Origin: Streptomyces sp. MNU76
GTDB taxonomy: Bacteria > Actinomycetota > Actinomycetes > Streptomycetales > Streptomycetaceae
Assembly (NCBI RefSeq): GCF_020982545.1
Contig: NZ_JAJKLK010000006.1
Coordinates: 248,001-312,000, forward strand
Length of the DNA: 64,000 nucleotides
Direction: 5' to 3'
A program made the translations under genes and the position numbers. Below are positions 48,721-57,888 of this stretch, in pieces. The notes below the pieces were generated by a model. That model made no database searches, was not told the origin of the DNA, and saw nothing but the letters and a program-made list of their open reading frames with translations. Positions within the stretch are counted from its first letter, which is position 1. Every line of letters begins with the position of its first letter.

Positions 48721-50532
48721 ATGAACGCGATGAAGCACAGCCACGAGACGGGGTCGAGCCCCGAGACACGGCAGAGGACCGAGACACGGCAGACGTCCGA
48801 GACACGGCAGACGTCCGAGACACAGCAGAGGACCGATCGGGACGCCCCCACCGGCAGCCGCACCCACCACGTCCCGGTCCTCGTCGTCGGGGGTTCCCTC
48901 GTCGGCCTGTCGACCTCGGTGTTCCTGGGGCGCCTCGGGGTGCCGCACACCCTGGTGGAGCGGCACGCCGGCACCTCCATCCACCCGCGCGGCCGCGGCA
49001 ACAACGTCCGCACGATGGAGCTGTTCCGCACGGCCGGCGTCGAGGAGGGCATCCGCCGGGCCGCCGCCACCCTGGCCGGCAACCACGGCATCCTGCAGAC
49101 GCCCACCCTCGTCGGCGACGCGGGCGAGTGGCTCTTCAAGGAGATCGACGCGGGTGGCGGACTCGCCCGGTTCAGCCCCGGTTCCTGGTGTCTGTGCAGC
49201 CAGAACGACCTGGAGCCGGTGCTGCGGGAGCACGCCGAACGGCTCGGTGGCGACCTGCGCTACAACACCGAACTGCTGTCGTTCGACTGTGACTCCTCCG
49301 GTGTCACCGCGATCGTCAAGAGCCGCGAGACCGGCGAGCACACCACCGTCCGAGCCGACTACCTCGTCGCCGCCGACGGCCCCCGCAGCCCGATCCGCGA
49401 GCAGCTCGGCATCGGCCACAGCGGCCCCGGCGACCTGTTCCACAACGTCAGCGTCACCTTCCGCTCCCGCGGCCTCGCCGAGGTCGTCGGCGACCGTCTC
49501 TTCATCGTCTGCTACCTGACGAACCCCGACGCCGACGGGGCGCTGCTGCCCGTGGACAACCGGGAGAACTGGGTCTTCCACCTGCCCTGGCACCCCGAAC
49601 ACGGCGAATCCCTGGAGGAGTTCACCGAAGAGCGCTGCGTCGAGCACATCCGCCGCGCGATCGGGGTGGCGGACCTCGACGTCGAGATCACCGGCAAGGC
49701 CCCCTGGCACGCCGCCCAGCGCGTCGCCCGCGGCTACCGGTCGGGCCGGGTCTTCCTGGCCGGCGACTCGGCCCACGAGATGTCCCCCACCGGGGCGTTC
49801 GGCTCCAACACCGGTATCCAGGACGCCCACAACCTCGCCTGGAAGCTGGCGGCGGTGCTCGGCGGCTGGGCCGGGGAGGGCCTGCTGGAGACGTACGACG
49901 CCGAGCGCCGCCCGGTGGCGGAAGCGACCAGCGCCCGCGCCGCCGCCCGGTCCGTGGAGCACAGCCACCCCGGCTTCGCCCCGGCCCCCGGCATCGGCGG
50001 TGGCGGCGGCCCGCAGCGCGGCATCCTCAACGTGGCCCTCGGCTATCGCTATCCGCAGGGCGCCGTGCTCGGCGCCGACCCCGCGTCCCCGGTCGTCCCG
50101 GAACGCCTCGACCTGTCCGGCGCCCCGGGCAGCAGGGCACCCCACATGGCGGTACGGCACCGGGGTGAACCCGTCTCGACGCTGGACCTCTACGAGCGCT
50201 CGCTCGTCCTCCTCAGCGACGCCGACGCCGCTGAGGACGCCGCTGCCGACGCCGCTGCCGGCGGTGCCGGTTCGGGTGGCTGGCACGAGGCCGCCCTCCG
50301 GCTGGCCGAGGAGATGTCCCTCCCCCTGACCTCGTACCGGATCGGCGACGGCCCCGCCGCCGACCTGACGCCCGAGGGCGACGCGGACTGGGCGGAGGTC
50401 CACGGCACGGCCCCCGGCGGCGCCGTGCTCGTCCGGCCCGACGGGTTCGTGGCCTGGCGGGCGCCGGGGCCGGTCCCCGACGCCGAGGCACACCTGCGGG
50501 AGGTCCTGACCACGCTGTTGGCGAGGTCCTGA
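48721..50532 (+). CDS. whiE ORFVIII: Spore-pigment polyketide hydroxylase (WhiE ORFVIII-type)
   Basis: 603 residues, a class A FAD hydroxylase: VPVLVVGGSLVGLSTSVFLG, the GRGNNVRTMEL motif, VAADGPRSPIREQLGI and VFLAGDSAHEMSPTGAFGSN, with a C-terminal thioredoxin-like region. Closest in type to WhiE ORFVIII, which hydroxylates the aromatic spore-pigment polyketide. A 48-residue N-terminal extension carries four 6-residue repeats (ETRQTS). ATG 48721 has ggag at 9 nt. It lies upstream of and on the same strand as the PKS genes, whereas in S. coelicolor ORFVIII is divergent. Confidence 0.87.
   Translation: MNAMKHSHETGSSPETRQRTETRQTSETRQTSETQQRTDRDAPTGSRTHHVPVLVVGGSLVGLSTSVFLGRLGVPHTLVERHAGTSIHPRGRGNNVRTMELFRTAGVEEGIRRAAATLAGNHGILQTPTLVGDAGEWLFKEIDAGGGLARFSPGSWCLCSQNDLEPVLREHAERLGGDLRYNTELLSFDCDSSGVTAIVKSRETGEHTTVRADYLVAADGPRSPIREQLGIGHSGPGDLFHNVSVTFRSRGLAEVVGDRLFIVCYLTNPDADGALLPVDNRENWVFHLPWHPEHGESLEEFTEERCVEHIRRAIGVADLDVEITGKAPWHAAQRVARGYRSGRVFLAGDSAHEMSPTGAFGSNTGIQDAHNLAWKLAAVLGGWAGEGLLETYDAERRPVAEATSARAAARSVEHSHPGFAPAPGIGGGGGPQRGILNVALGYRYPQGAVLGADPASPVVPERLDLSGAPGSRAPHMAVRHRGEPVSTLDLYERSLVLLSDADAAEDAAADAAAGGAGSGGWHEAALRLAEEMSLPLTSYRIGDGPAADLTPEGDADWAEVHGTAPGGAVLVRPDGFVAWRAPGPVPDAEAHLREVLTTLLARS
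48763..48834 (+). repeat. Four tandem 18-bp units in the hydroxylase N terminus
   Basis: gagacacggcagaggacc, gagacacggcagacgtcc (twice) and gagacacagcagaggacc follow one another at 48763, 48781, 48799 and 48817. Each encodes six residues (ETRQRT or ETRQTS type), so copy number can vary in frame. Confidence 0.95.
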
Positions 50533-50708
50533 GTCCGTCTCCTTCGTGAACTCGCCCGACGGCGCGGGCGCGTTCACCCGGATTCACCCGGGTGATCGCC
50601 TTGAGTGGTGAGAGGGAGACGGCTGTCTGACGGTGGATCACGTCGGGGGCGGGTCCCCCCAGCTGACGAGGTGTCGGCTGCCCGCCCCGTCGGCGGAAGG
50701 ATCGTCAG

Positions 50709-51119
50709 ATGCGCTCTGTACGCATGCTCATGGCCACCGCGGCGGCCTCGGCCCTCCTCGCGCTCGGCGCGCCCGTCGCGTACGCGTCCGGGGGCTGGGA
50801 CGAGGCGGACTCCTCCTACAGCGGAAAGCAGGACGGCGGGTCCTCCAGCGAGAAGCAGGACGGCGGCTCCTGGAGCGGCAAGCAGGAGGACGGCGCCGCC
50901 GGTGCCAAGCAGGAGAACGGCTCCTGGAGCGGCAAGCAGGACGAGGAGTCCTGGGGCGGCAAGCACGAGAAGCCCAGCGGCGGCGTGCACACCGGCGGCG
51001 GCGGCCTCGCCGCGCCGGCCGTGACCGCGGGCGGGCTGGCCGTCCTGGCCGTCGCCGGGACGGGGCTGTACGCGGCGCGCCGCAAGAAGACCGCCGCAAC
51101 CGCCGCAAGCGGGGCCTGA
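50709..51119 (+). CDS. Secreted Gly/Lys/Gln-repeat protein with C-terminal anchor
   Basis: 136 residues. Signal peptide (MRSVRMLMATAAASALLALG, cleavage after AYA), then a hydrophilic repeat region built of SGKQDGG-like units, then HTGGGGLAAPAVTAGGLAVL, a membrane helix and RRKK at the C terminus. The Thr-Gly before the helix and the basic tail resemble a degenerate sortase or membrane anchor. Probably a cell-surface protein. It lies between the hydroxylase and the PKS operon, where no such gene is known to me in whiE clusters. Confidence 0.72.
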   Translation: MRSVRMLMATAAASALLALGAPVAYASGGWDEADSSYSGKQDGGSSSEKQDGGSWSGKQEDGAAGAKQENGSWSGKQDEESWGGKHEKPSGGVHTGGGGLAAPAVTAGGLAVLAVAGTGLYAARRKKTAATAASGA

Positions 51120-51351
51120 CCGTGCCGGGCCCGATAGCCGCGTGACCGGCCGCGCCGCACGACGGCCCGGCCGGTCACCGTCCCCCCGGTCCCCACGCGG
51201 CGCCCGTCACCCACCCGGCGCCCCGTCACCCGCGCAGTGCATACGAGTCGCGCGCCTCGTGGGCCGGGCTCAGGATCGAGGCACGCCGACGTCACGCCGA
51301 TCCGGGCGACGTCCGTCCTTGTCTGCCCCCCACCGAGGAGATGTGCGCAGG

Positions 51352-52506
51352 ATGACCACCACGTCCGAACGTGTTTCCGAGTCACTGCGGCGACAGGTGT
51401 CGCAGCGTGTCTCCCAGTCCGTCTTCGACGGCTCCCGGCTCCGTGTCGTCCTCCTCGTGGACGTCTACGACGGCGCCCAGCAGCAGTTCCTGGAGGCGTA
51501 CGAGCAGCTGTGCAACCAGGTCGCGTCCGTCCCCGGGCACGTCAGCGACCAGCTGTGCCAGTCCATCGAGAACCCCTCCCAGTGGCTGATCACCAGCGAG
51601 TGGGAGAGCGCCCCGCCCTTCCTCACCTGGGTGAACAGCGAGGAACACGTGCAGATGGTGCGGCCGCTGCACGACTGTGTCCGCGACACCCGTTCGCTGC
51701 GCTTCCACATCGTCCGCGAGACCGGCGGCCCGGCCGTGGCGGCCGAGGCCGGCGAGCGCAGGCTCCAGACCTCGCCCCGGATCGGCGACGGCCTGATCCG
51801 GCACGCGCTCACCTTCACGGTCAAGCCCGGCAGCGAGGAGAAGGTCGCCAAGATCCTCGCCGACTACGCCGCGCCGGAGCCGAGGGTCGACGACACCACC
51901 CGGCTGTGCCGTACCTCCCTGTTCATGCACGGCAACCGGGTGGTCCGGGCCGTCGAGGTACGGGGCGACCTGCTGGCCGCGCTGCGGCACGTCGCCCGGC
52001 AGCCCGAGGTACGGGCCGTCGAGGAGGCCATCAACCCCTATCTGGAGCAGGACCGGGACCTGGACGACCCCGACTCGGCCCGGGTCTTCTTCACCCGCGC
52101 GGCGCTGCCCGCCGTCCACCATGTGACGGCCGGCCAGGAGAGCCCGGACGCCGTACGGCACGCCCTGTACTACCCGGCCCGCGAGGGCCAGGGGCTGCGG
52201 CTGGCCGAGCTGCTCGCCCGGCAGGACGAGGCGGCGGCGGACGACCCGCAGGGCCCGGTGCTGCGCAGCACGATCTTCCAGCGCGACGACATCGTGGTGC
52301 GGCTGGTCGACGTGCGCGGCGGCCTCGACGCCGACCCGGGCCCCGTGCTCGGGCTCACCGACCGGGCCCGCGCGGCCGAGCTGACGGCGCTCCTCGACGG
52401 TGAGGCCCTCGGCATGGACGGCTCGCCGCGGGACGACGCCCCCGCCCGGCTGCTCACGGTCGCCCGCATGGACCTCGTCACCGACCGCCGGGCGCCCGAC
52501 GCCTGA
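51352..52506 (+). CDS. whiE ORFI: SchA/CurD-like protein (WhiE ORFI-type)
   Basis: 384 residues with repeated antibiotic-monooxygenase-like ferredoxin folds (RVVLLVDVYDGAQQQFLEAY, WLITSEWESAPPFLTWVNSE, LTFTVKPGSEEKVAKILADY). This is the SchA/CurD-like family found only in spore-pigment type II PKS clusters. Its exact role is unknown. ATG 51352 lies behind caccgaggagatgtgc and starts the run of seven PKS-cluster genes to 56699. Confidence 0.87.
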   Translation: MTTTSERVSESLRRQVSQRVSQSVFDGSRLRVVLLVDVYDGAQQQFLEAYEQLCNQVASVPGHVSDQLCQSIENPSQWLITSEWESAPPFLTWVNSEEHVQMVRPLHDCVRDTRSLRFHIVRETGGPAVAAEAGERRLQTSPRIGDGLIRHALTFTVKPGSEEKVAKILADYAAPEPRVDDTTRLCRTSLFMHGNRVVRAVEVRGDLLAALRHVARQPEVRAVEEAINPYLEQDRDLDDPDSARVFFTRAALPAVHHVTAGQESPDAVRHALYYPAREGQGLRLAELLARQDEAAADDPQGPVLRSTIFQRDDIVVRLVDVRGGLDADPGPVLGLTDRARAAELTALLDGEALGMDGSPRDDAPARLLTVARMDLVTDRRAPDA

Positions 52507-52550
52507 CCACCCCTCACCAGTCCGATGCAGCTCATGTTCGGAGGAACGTC

Positions 52551-53006
52551 GTGATCAATCGCCATCCCAGAGTCGTGGATGTCAGCGAGGTCGAGCCCAA
52601 CACCCGGCGCGGCGGCGATCTGCGCGCCATGCTGACCCCCAGCACCGTCGGCTCCACCAGCGGTTTCATGGGCGTGGCCATCGTGGCGCCCGGCGACCGC
52701 ATCGCCGAGCACTACCACCCGTACTCCGAGGAGTTCATCTACGTCATCTGCGGGCAGCTGGAGGTGGACCTCGACGGCGAGGCCCATGAACTCCGGCCCG
52801 AGCAGGGGCTGCTGATCCCCGCCCACATGCGGCACCGCTTCCGCAACGTCGGCAACGTGGAGGCCCGTATGGTCTTCCACCTCGGCCCGCTGGCCCCGAG
52901 CCCGCCGCTCGGCCACGTCGACACCGAGGACGCGAACGGCGTACCGATCCCGGTGGAGGCGGCGCACGCCGCACGGCCGGCCGAGAACGCCCAGGTCCGC
53001 TCATGA
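52551..53006 (+). CDS. whiE ORFII: Cupin protein (WhiE ORFII-type)
   Basis: 151 residues forming one cupin barrel: AEHYHPYSEEFIYVICGQLE gives the first motif with its His/Glu metal ligands, and LLIPAHMRHRFRNVGN the second. GTG 52551 has a strong cggaggaacgtc site; the stop overlaps the KS-alpha start by 4 bp. Cupins of this position (SchB/CurC) are conserved in spore-pigment clusters and may cyclise or stabilise the polyketide. Confidence 0.9.
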   Translation: MINRHPRVVDVSEVEPNTRRGGDLRAMLTPSTVGSTSGFMGVAIVAPGDRIAEHYHPYSEEFIYVICGQLEVDLDGEAHELRPEQGLLIPAHMRHRFRNVGNVEARMVFHLGPLAPSPPLGHVDTEDANGVPIPVEAAHAARPAENAQVRS

Positions 53007-54268
53007 CCAGGCGCGTGGCGGTCACCGGCATAGGCATCGTCGCCCCCGGCGGCATCGGCGTCCCGGCGTTCTGGGACCTCCTGGCGGGCGGCCGTACGGC
53101 GACGCGCGGCATCACCTTCTTCGACCCGTCCGGGCTGCGTTCACGGATCGCCGCCGAGTGCGACTTCGACCCGGCGGCCCACGGACTGGACGCGGACCTG
53201 ATCGCCCGCTGCGACCGGTACATCCAGTTCGCCCTGGTCGCCGGCGAGGAGGCGATCGCGGACTCCGGCCTCGACCTCGCCGCGGAGAACCCCTGGCGGG
53301 TCGGGGTGTCCCTGGGCACCGCCGTCGGCGGCACCACCCGGCTGGAGCACGACTACGTGCTGGTCAGCCACAGCGGCCGGCGCTGGGACGTGGACCACCG
53401 GGAGGCCGGTCCGCATCTGCACCGGGCGTTCGCGCCCAGCACCCTCGCCTCCACGGTCGCGGAACGCTTCGAGGCGCGCGGACCGGTGCAGACGGTCTCC
53501 ACCGGCTGCACCTCGGGCCTCGACGCCGTCGGGTACGCCTTCCACACCATCGAGGAGGGCCGGGCCGACATCTGCATAGCCGGGGCGTCGGACTCGCCGA
53601 TCTCCCCGATCACCATGGCCTGCTTCGACGCGATCAAGGCCACCTCCCCCAACAACGACGACCCGGCCCACGCCTCCCGCCCCTTCGACGCCGACCGCAA
53701 CGGGTTCGTCATGGGCGAGGGGGGAGCCGTCCTCGTCCTGGAGGAGCTGGAACACGCCCGGGCCCGGGGCGCGCACGTGTACTGCGAGATCGGGGGCTAC
53801 GCCACCTTCGGCAACGCCTACCACATGACCGGTCTGACCACGGAGGGCCTGGAGATGGCGCGGGCCATCGAGGACGCCCTCGACCACGCCCGCCTGGACC
53901 GTACGGCCGTCGACTACGTCAACGCGCACGGCTCGGGCACCAAGCAGAACGACCGGCACGAGACGGCGGCCGTCAAACGCACGCTCGGCGCGCACGCCTA
54001 CGACACGCCCATGAGCTCCATCAAGTCCATGGTGGGCCACTCGCTCGGCGCGATCGGCGCCATCGAGGTCGTCGCCTGCGCGCTGGCCCTGGCCCACCAG
54101 GTCGTCCCGCCCACCGCGAACTACGAGACCCCGGACCCCGAGTGCGACCTGGACTACGTCCCGCGCGTCGCCCGCGAACGGAAGCTGACCAACGTGCTCT
54201 CCGTGGGCAGCGGGTTCGGCGGCTTCCAGTCCGCGGTGGTCATGAGTCTGCCGAGGGAGAAGACATGA
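53003..54268 (+). CDS. whiE ORFIII: Ketosynthase alpha subunit of type II spore-pigment PKS
   Basis: 421 residues. Active-site Cys in TVSTGCTSGLDAVGYAFHTI; His residues in VNAHGSGTKQNDRHE and SIKSMVGHSLGAIGA complete the thiolase triad. It condenses malonyl units on the ACP together with the KS-beta encoded next (ATGA overlap). The operon order cupin-KSalpha-KSbeta-ACP-cyclase-TcmI equals the S. coelicolor whiE order. Confidence 0.97.
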   Translation: MTRRVAVTGIGIVAPGGIGVPAFWDLLAGGRTATRGITFFDPSGLRSRIAAECDFDPAAHGLDADLIARCDRYIQFALVAGEEAIADSGLDLAAENPWRVGVSLGTAVGGTTRLEHDYVLVSHSGRRWDVDHREAGPHLHRAFAPSTLASTVAERFEARGPVQTVSTGCTSGLDAVGYAFHTIEEGRADICIAGASDSPISPITMACFDAIKATSPNNDDPAHASRPFDADRNGFVMGEGGAVLVLEELEHARARGAHVYCEIGGYATFGNAYHMTGLTTEGLEMARAIEDALDHARLDRTAVDYVNAHGSGTKQNDRHETAAVKRTLGAHAYDTPMSSIKSMVGHSLGAIGAIEVVACALALAHQVVPPTANYETPDPECDLDYVPRVARERKLTNVLSVGSGFGGFQSAVVMSLPREKT

Positions 54269-55515
54269 GCAAGCGGCGTCCTCGGCGCGCGGCCGTCACC
54301 GGAATCGGCGTGGTCGCGCCCAACGGAACGAGCACCGAGACGTTCTGGAAGTCGACCCGGGAGGGCATCAGCGTCCTGGACCGGGTCACCCGCGAGGGCT
54401 GCGAGCACCTGCCGCTGAAGGTCGCGGGCGAGGTCCGGAACTTCGATCCGCCGTCGGCGGTCGAGGAGCGCTACCTCGTCCAGACCGACCGGTTCACGCA
54501 CTTCGCGATGGCCGCCGCCGACCAGGCGCTCGACGACGCCCGCCTGGACCGGCCCGCGACCGACGCGGCCCCGTTCTCGGTGGGCGTGGTCACGGCGGCC
54601 GGGTCCGGCGGCGGCGAGTTCGGGCAGCGGGAGCTGCAGCAGCTGTGGTCCAAGGGCAGCCGGTTCGTCGGCCCGTACCAGTCCATCGCCTGGTTCTACG
54701 CCGCGAGCACCGGTCAGATCTCCATCCGCCGGGGCTTCAAAGGCCCCTGCGGGGTGATCGCCTCCGACGAGGCCGGCGGTCTCGACGCCGTGGCGCACGC
54801 GGCGCGGGCGGTGCGGCGCGGCACCGACGTGATGGTGACCGGCGCGACCGAGGCGCCGCTCGCCCCCTACTCGATGGTCTGCCAGCTCGGCTACCCGGAG
54901 CTGAGCACGGTGGCCGACCCGGACCGCGCCTACCGTCCTTTCACGGCGGCGGCCTGCGGCTTCGTGCCCGCCGAGGGCGGCGCGATGCTCGTCGTGGAAG
55001 CCGAGGACACCGCCCTGGAACGCGGCGCGCCGGTACGGGCCCACCTCGCGGGCCACGCGGCCACGTTCACCGGTGCCTCCCGCTGGGCGGAGTCCCGGGC
55101 GGGGCTCGCCGAGGCGATCCGGGGCGCCCTGGCGGAGGCCGGCTGCGCCCCCGAGGAGATCGACGTGGTCTTCGCCGACGCCCTCGGCACCCCCGAGGCG
55201 GACCGGGCCGAGGCCCTGGCGATCACGGACGCCCTCGGCCCGCACGGCACCCGGGTCCCGGTCACGGCGCCGAAGACCGCCGTGGGCCGGGGCAACTGCG
55301 CGGCGGCCGTCCTGGACGTGGCGGCGGCGGTGCTCGCGATGGAGCACGGCGTCATCCCGCCCACCCCCAACGTCTTCGACGTCTGCCACGACCTCGACCT
55401 CGTCACCTCCCGCGCCCGTGCCGCCGAGCCGCGCACGGCGCTGGTCCTCACCCGGGGACTCATGGGGTCGAACTCGGCGCTGGTGCTGCGACTCGGCCCC
55501 GGCGACACCTCCTGA
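54265..55515 (+). CDS. whiE ORFIV: Ketosynthase chain-length factor (KS-beta)
   Basis: 416 residues, start overlapping the KS-alpha stop. The catalytic Cys is absent, as expected for KS-beta. The segment GPCGVIASDEAGGLDAVAHA places Glu where most chain-length factors have Gln (by my alignment). GPYQSIAWFYAASTGQISIR and TAPKTAVGRGNCAAAVLDV are family regions. It determines polyketide chain length and may decarboxylate malonyl-ACP. Confidence 0.95.
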   Translation: MSKRRPRRAAVTGIGVVAPNGTSTETFWKSTREGISVLDRVTREGCEHLPLKVAGEVRNFDPPSAVEERYLVQTDRFTHFAMAAADQALDDARLDRPATDAAPFSVGVVTAAGSGGGEFGQRELQQLWSKGSRFVGPYQSIAWFYAASTGQISIRRGFKGPCGVIASDEAGGLDAVAHAARAVRRGTDVMVTGATEAPLAPYSMVCQLGYPELSTVADPDRAYRPFTAAACGFVPAEGGAMLVVEAEDTALERGAPVRAHLAGHAATFTGASRWAESRAGLAEAIRGALAEAGCAPEEIDVVFADALGTPEADRAEALAITDALGPHGTRVPVTAPKTAVGRGNCAAAVLDVAAAVLAMEHGVIPPTPNVFDVCHDLDLVTSRARAAEPRTALVLTRGLMGSNSALVLRLGPGDTS

Positions 55516-55578
55516 CCACTGACCACCCCTCCCCGACGCACCACCTCCGCACCACCCCTCTGCACCAAGGAGAACCGC

Positions 55579-55836
55579 ATGAGTGACCGCATCACCGTGG
55601 AAGAACTGTCCGAGCTGATGAGGAAGGCCGCCGGGGTCACCGTCACCCCGGAGGAGCTACGGCAGCACCACGAGTCCGGCTTCGACACCCTCGGCATCGA
55701 CTCGCTCGGCCTGCTCGGCATCGTCGGCGAGCTGGAGAACCGGTACGGCACGCCGATGCCGCCGGACGCGGAGAAGTGCAAGAGCCCCAAGCAGTTCCTC
55801 GACCAGGTCAACAGCGCGCTGATGGCGGGAGCCTGA
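55579..55836 (+). CDS. whiE ORFV: Acyl carrier protein of type II PKS
   Basis: 85 residues; the phosphopantetheine attachment Ser is in FDTLGIDSLGLLGIVGELEN. ATG 55579 follows aaggagaaccgc. It carries the growing poly-beta-ketone and ends 1 bp before the aromatase gene. Confidence 0.96.
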   Translation: MSDRITVEELSELMRKAAGVTVTPEELRQHHESGFDTLGIDSLGLLGIVGELENRYGTPMPPDAEKCKSPKQFLDQVNSALMAGA

Positions 55837-55837
55837 G

Positions 55838-56317
55838 ATGGCCGGACACACGCAGAACGAGATCACCATCGCCGCACCCGTCGACCTGGTCTGGGACATG
55901 ACCAACGACGTCGCGAACTGGCCCCGCCTGTTCAGCGAGTACGCCAGCGCCGAGATCCTCTCCCAGGAGGGCGACCGGGTGACGTTCCGGCTGACCATGC
56001 ACCCCGACGAGAACGGCAAGGTGTGGAGCTGGGTCTCGGAACGGGAGGCGGACCGCGAGACGCTCAGCGTGGAGGCCCGCCGCGTCGAGACGGGGCCCTT
56101 CGCCTACATGAACATCCTCTGGGAGTACGAGAAGGTCCCCGGCGGCACCCGCATGATGTGGACGCAGGACTTCTCCATGAAGCCGGACGCGCCGGTCGAC
56201 GACGACTGGATGACCGACAACATCAACCGGAACTCCAAGGTCCAGATGGCCCTGATCCGGGACCGCATCGAGAAGGCCGCCGCCGAACAGGGCGCCGCGC
56301 CGGGCCTGACCGACTGA
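55838..56317 (+). CDS. whiE ORFVI: Aromatase/cyclase of type II PKS (SRPBCC fold)
   Basis: 159 residues of the START/SRPBCC cyclase type: NEITIAAPVDLVWDMTNDVA, WPRLFSEYASAEILSQEGDR, VWSWVSEREADRETLSVEAR and WTQDFSMKPDAPVDDDWMTD. WhiE ORFVI-like aromatases close the first ring of the nascent polyketide. Confidence 0.94.
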   Translation: MAGHTQNEITIAAPVDLVWDMTNDVANWPRLFSEYASAEILSQEGDRVTFRLTMHPDENGKVWSWVSEREADRETLSVEARRVETGPFAYMNILWEYEKVPGGTRMMWTQDFSMKPDAPVDDDWMTDNINRNSKVQMALIRDRIEKAAAEQGAAPGLTD

Positions 56318-56366
56318 GCGCCGAGCCTTCGAGCGCCGACCGACCGAGCCGGACGGAGAACACCCC

Positions 56367-56699
56367 ATGCACCAGTCCCTGATCGTCGCCCGGATGGCCC
56401 CGGGCGCCGCGCCGGACATCGCCAAGATCTTCGAGGAGTCCGACCGGGGGGAGCTGCCGCACCTCATCGGGGTCTCCCGGCGCAGCCTCTTCCAGTTCGA
56501 CGACGTGTACATGCACCTCGTCGAGGCCGAGCGGGACCCCACGCCCGTCATCATGAAGATGGCCGGACACCCCGAGTTCCGGGCCATCAGCGAACGGCTG
56601 TCGGCGTATGTCTCCGCGTACGACCCGGCGACCTGGCGTTCGCCGAAGGACGCGATGGCGAACTGCTTCTACCGGTGGGACCGGGACAACCCCTCCTGA
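56367..56699 (+). CDS. whiE ORFVII: TcmI-family polyketide cyclase
   Basis: 110 residues (SLIVARMAPGAAPDIAKIFE, ELPHLIGVSRRSLFQFDDVY, WRSPKDAMANCFYRWDRDNP): a TcmI/WhiE ORFVII-type dimeric ferredoxin-fold cyclase that closes later rings. The ATG follows ggacggagaacacccc. Last plus-strand gene of the cluster. Confidence 0.94.
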   Translation: MHQSLIVARMAPGAAPDIAKIFEESDRGELPHLIGVSRRSLFQFDDVYMHLVEAERDPTPVIMKMAGHPEFRAISERLSAYVSAYDPATWRSPKDAMANCFYRWDRDNPS

Positions 56700-56736
56700 C
56701 CGCACCGACAGAACGACAGGCGGACAGGCCGGCGGG

Positions 56737-57846
56737 TCAGCCGGGCACGTGACAGTCGAACGCGTGCAGATAGGCGTTGACCGGCCGTACGTCGTCGATG
56801 ACCAGCCCCGCGGCCGTCAGCCGGGAGGTCATGCTGCCGGTGGTGTGCTTGGCCCCGCCGACGTTGAGGAGCAGCAGCAGGTCCATGGCGGTGCTGAACC
56901 GCATCGACGGCGAGTCGTCGACGAGGTTCTCGATGACGACGACCCGGGTGCCGGGGCCGCCCGCCCCGATGACGTTGCGCAGCAGCCGGGCGGTGCTGTC
57001 GTCGTCCCACTCCAGGATGTTCTTGATGACGTACACGTCGGCCCGGACCGGGACGGCCTCGCGGCAGTCGCCGGGGACGACGCGGGTGCGGTCCGCGAGC
57101 GCGCCGCCCGGGCGCAGCCGGGGGTCGGCGTTCTCCACCACGCGCGGCAGGTCGAGCAGGGTGCCGTGCAGGTCGGGGTGCTTCTCCAGCAGGCTGGCGA
57201 CCACATGGCCCTGCCCGCCGCCGATGTCGGCGACCGACGAACTCCCCGACAGGTCGAGGAACTCGGCCACATCCCGCGCGGACTGGACGCTGGACGTCGT
57301 CATGGCCCGGTTGAAGACGTCGGCCGACTGAGGGGCGTCCTCGTTGAGGTAGACGAAGAACTCCTTGCCGTACAGGTCCTCGACGACGTTGTGGCCGGTG
57401 CGCACGGCCTCGTCGAGCTTCGGCCAGGCGTCCCAGGTCCACGGTTCGGTGCACCACAGGGCGATGGCGCGCAGGCTGTGCGGGTCGTCCTCGCGCAGCA
57501 GCCGGGACATGTCGGTGTGCGCGAACGTCCCGTCCGGCCGTTCGGTGAAGACGCCGTGGCAGGACAGGGCCCGCAACAGCCGTCGCAGCGGCTTCGGTTC
57601 GGCCTTCACCGCCGCCGCGAGGTCCTCCACCGGCAGCGGGGTGTCGCCGAGGGCGTCGGCGACGCCGAGCCGGGCGGCGGCGCGCAGGGAGGCGGCGACC
57701 GCCGCGCCGAAGACGAGTTCCCTGAACCGCATGGGTGGCGGCGGGGCGGCCGGGGCTCCCTGGGCGGAGGTGTGGGCGGCCTGGGTCCGTGCGGTGCGGG
57801 CGGTGGGTGAGGGCTCCCCCGCCGGTCTGGTCTGAGCGGTCGTCAT
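56737..57846 (-). CDS. O-methyltransferase next to the spore-pigment cluster
   Basis: 369 residues, winged-helix plus class I methyltransferase: MRFRELVFGAAVAASLRAAA, SSSVADIGGGQGHVVASLLE (SAM loop), RVVPGDCREAVPVRADVYVI, KNILEWDDDSTARLLRNVIG. Convergent with the TcmI cyclase gene, 37 bp apart. It probably methylates a phenol of the pigment; such a gene is absent from the minimal whiE set but occurs in some related clusters. It shares fold but not the extra N-terminal domain with the methyltransferase at 18650. Confidence 0.87.
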   Translation of the reverse strand: MTTAQTRPAGEPSPTARTARTQAAHTSAQGAPAAPPPPMRFRELVFGAAVAASLRAAARLGVADALGDTPLPVEDLAAAVKAEPKPLRRLLRALSCHGVFTERPDGTFAHTDMSRLLREDDPHSLRAIALWCTEPWTWDAWPKLDEAVRTGHNVVEDLYGKEFFVYLNEDAPQSADVFNRAMTTSSVQSARDVAEFLDLSGSSSVADIGGGQGHVVASLLEKHPDLHGTLLDLPRVVENADPRLRPGGALADRTRVVPGDCREAVPVRADVYVIKNILEWDDDSTARLLRNVIGAGGPGTRVVVIENLVDDSPSMRFSTAMDLLLLLNVGGAKHTTGSMTSRLTAAGLVIDDVRPVNAYLHAFDCHVPG

Positions 57847-57888
57847 GCGACAGCCTCCTTCTTCGCGTTCATGGACGGCCTCGGCCGG

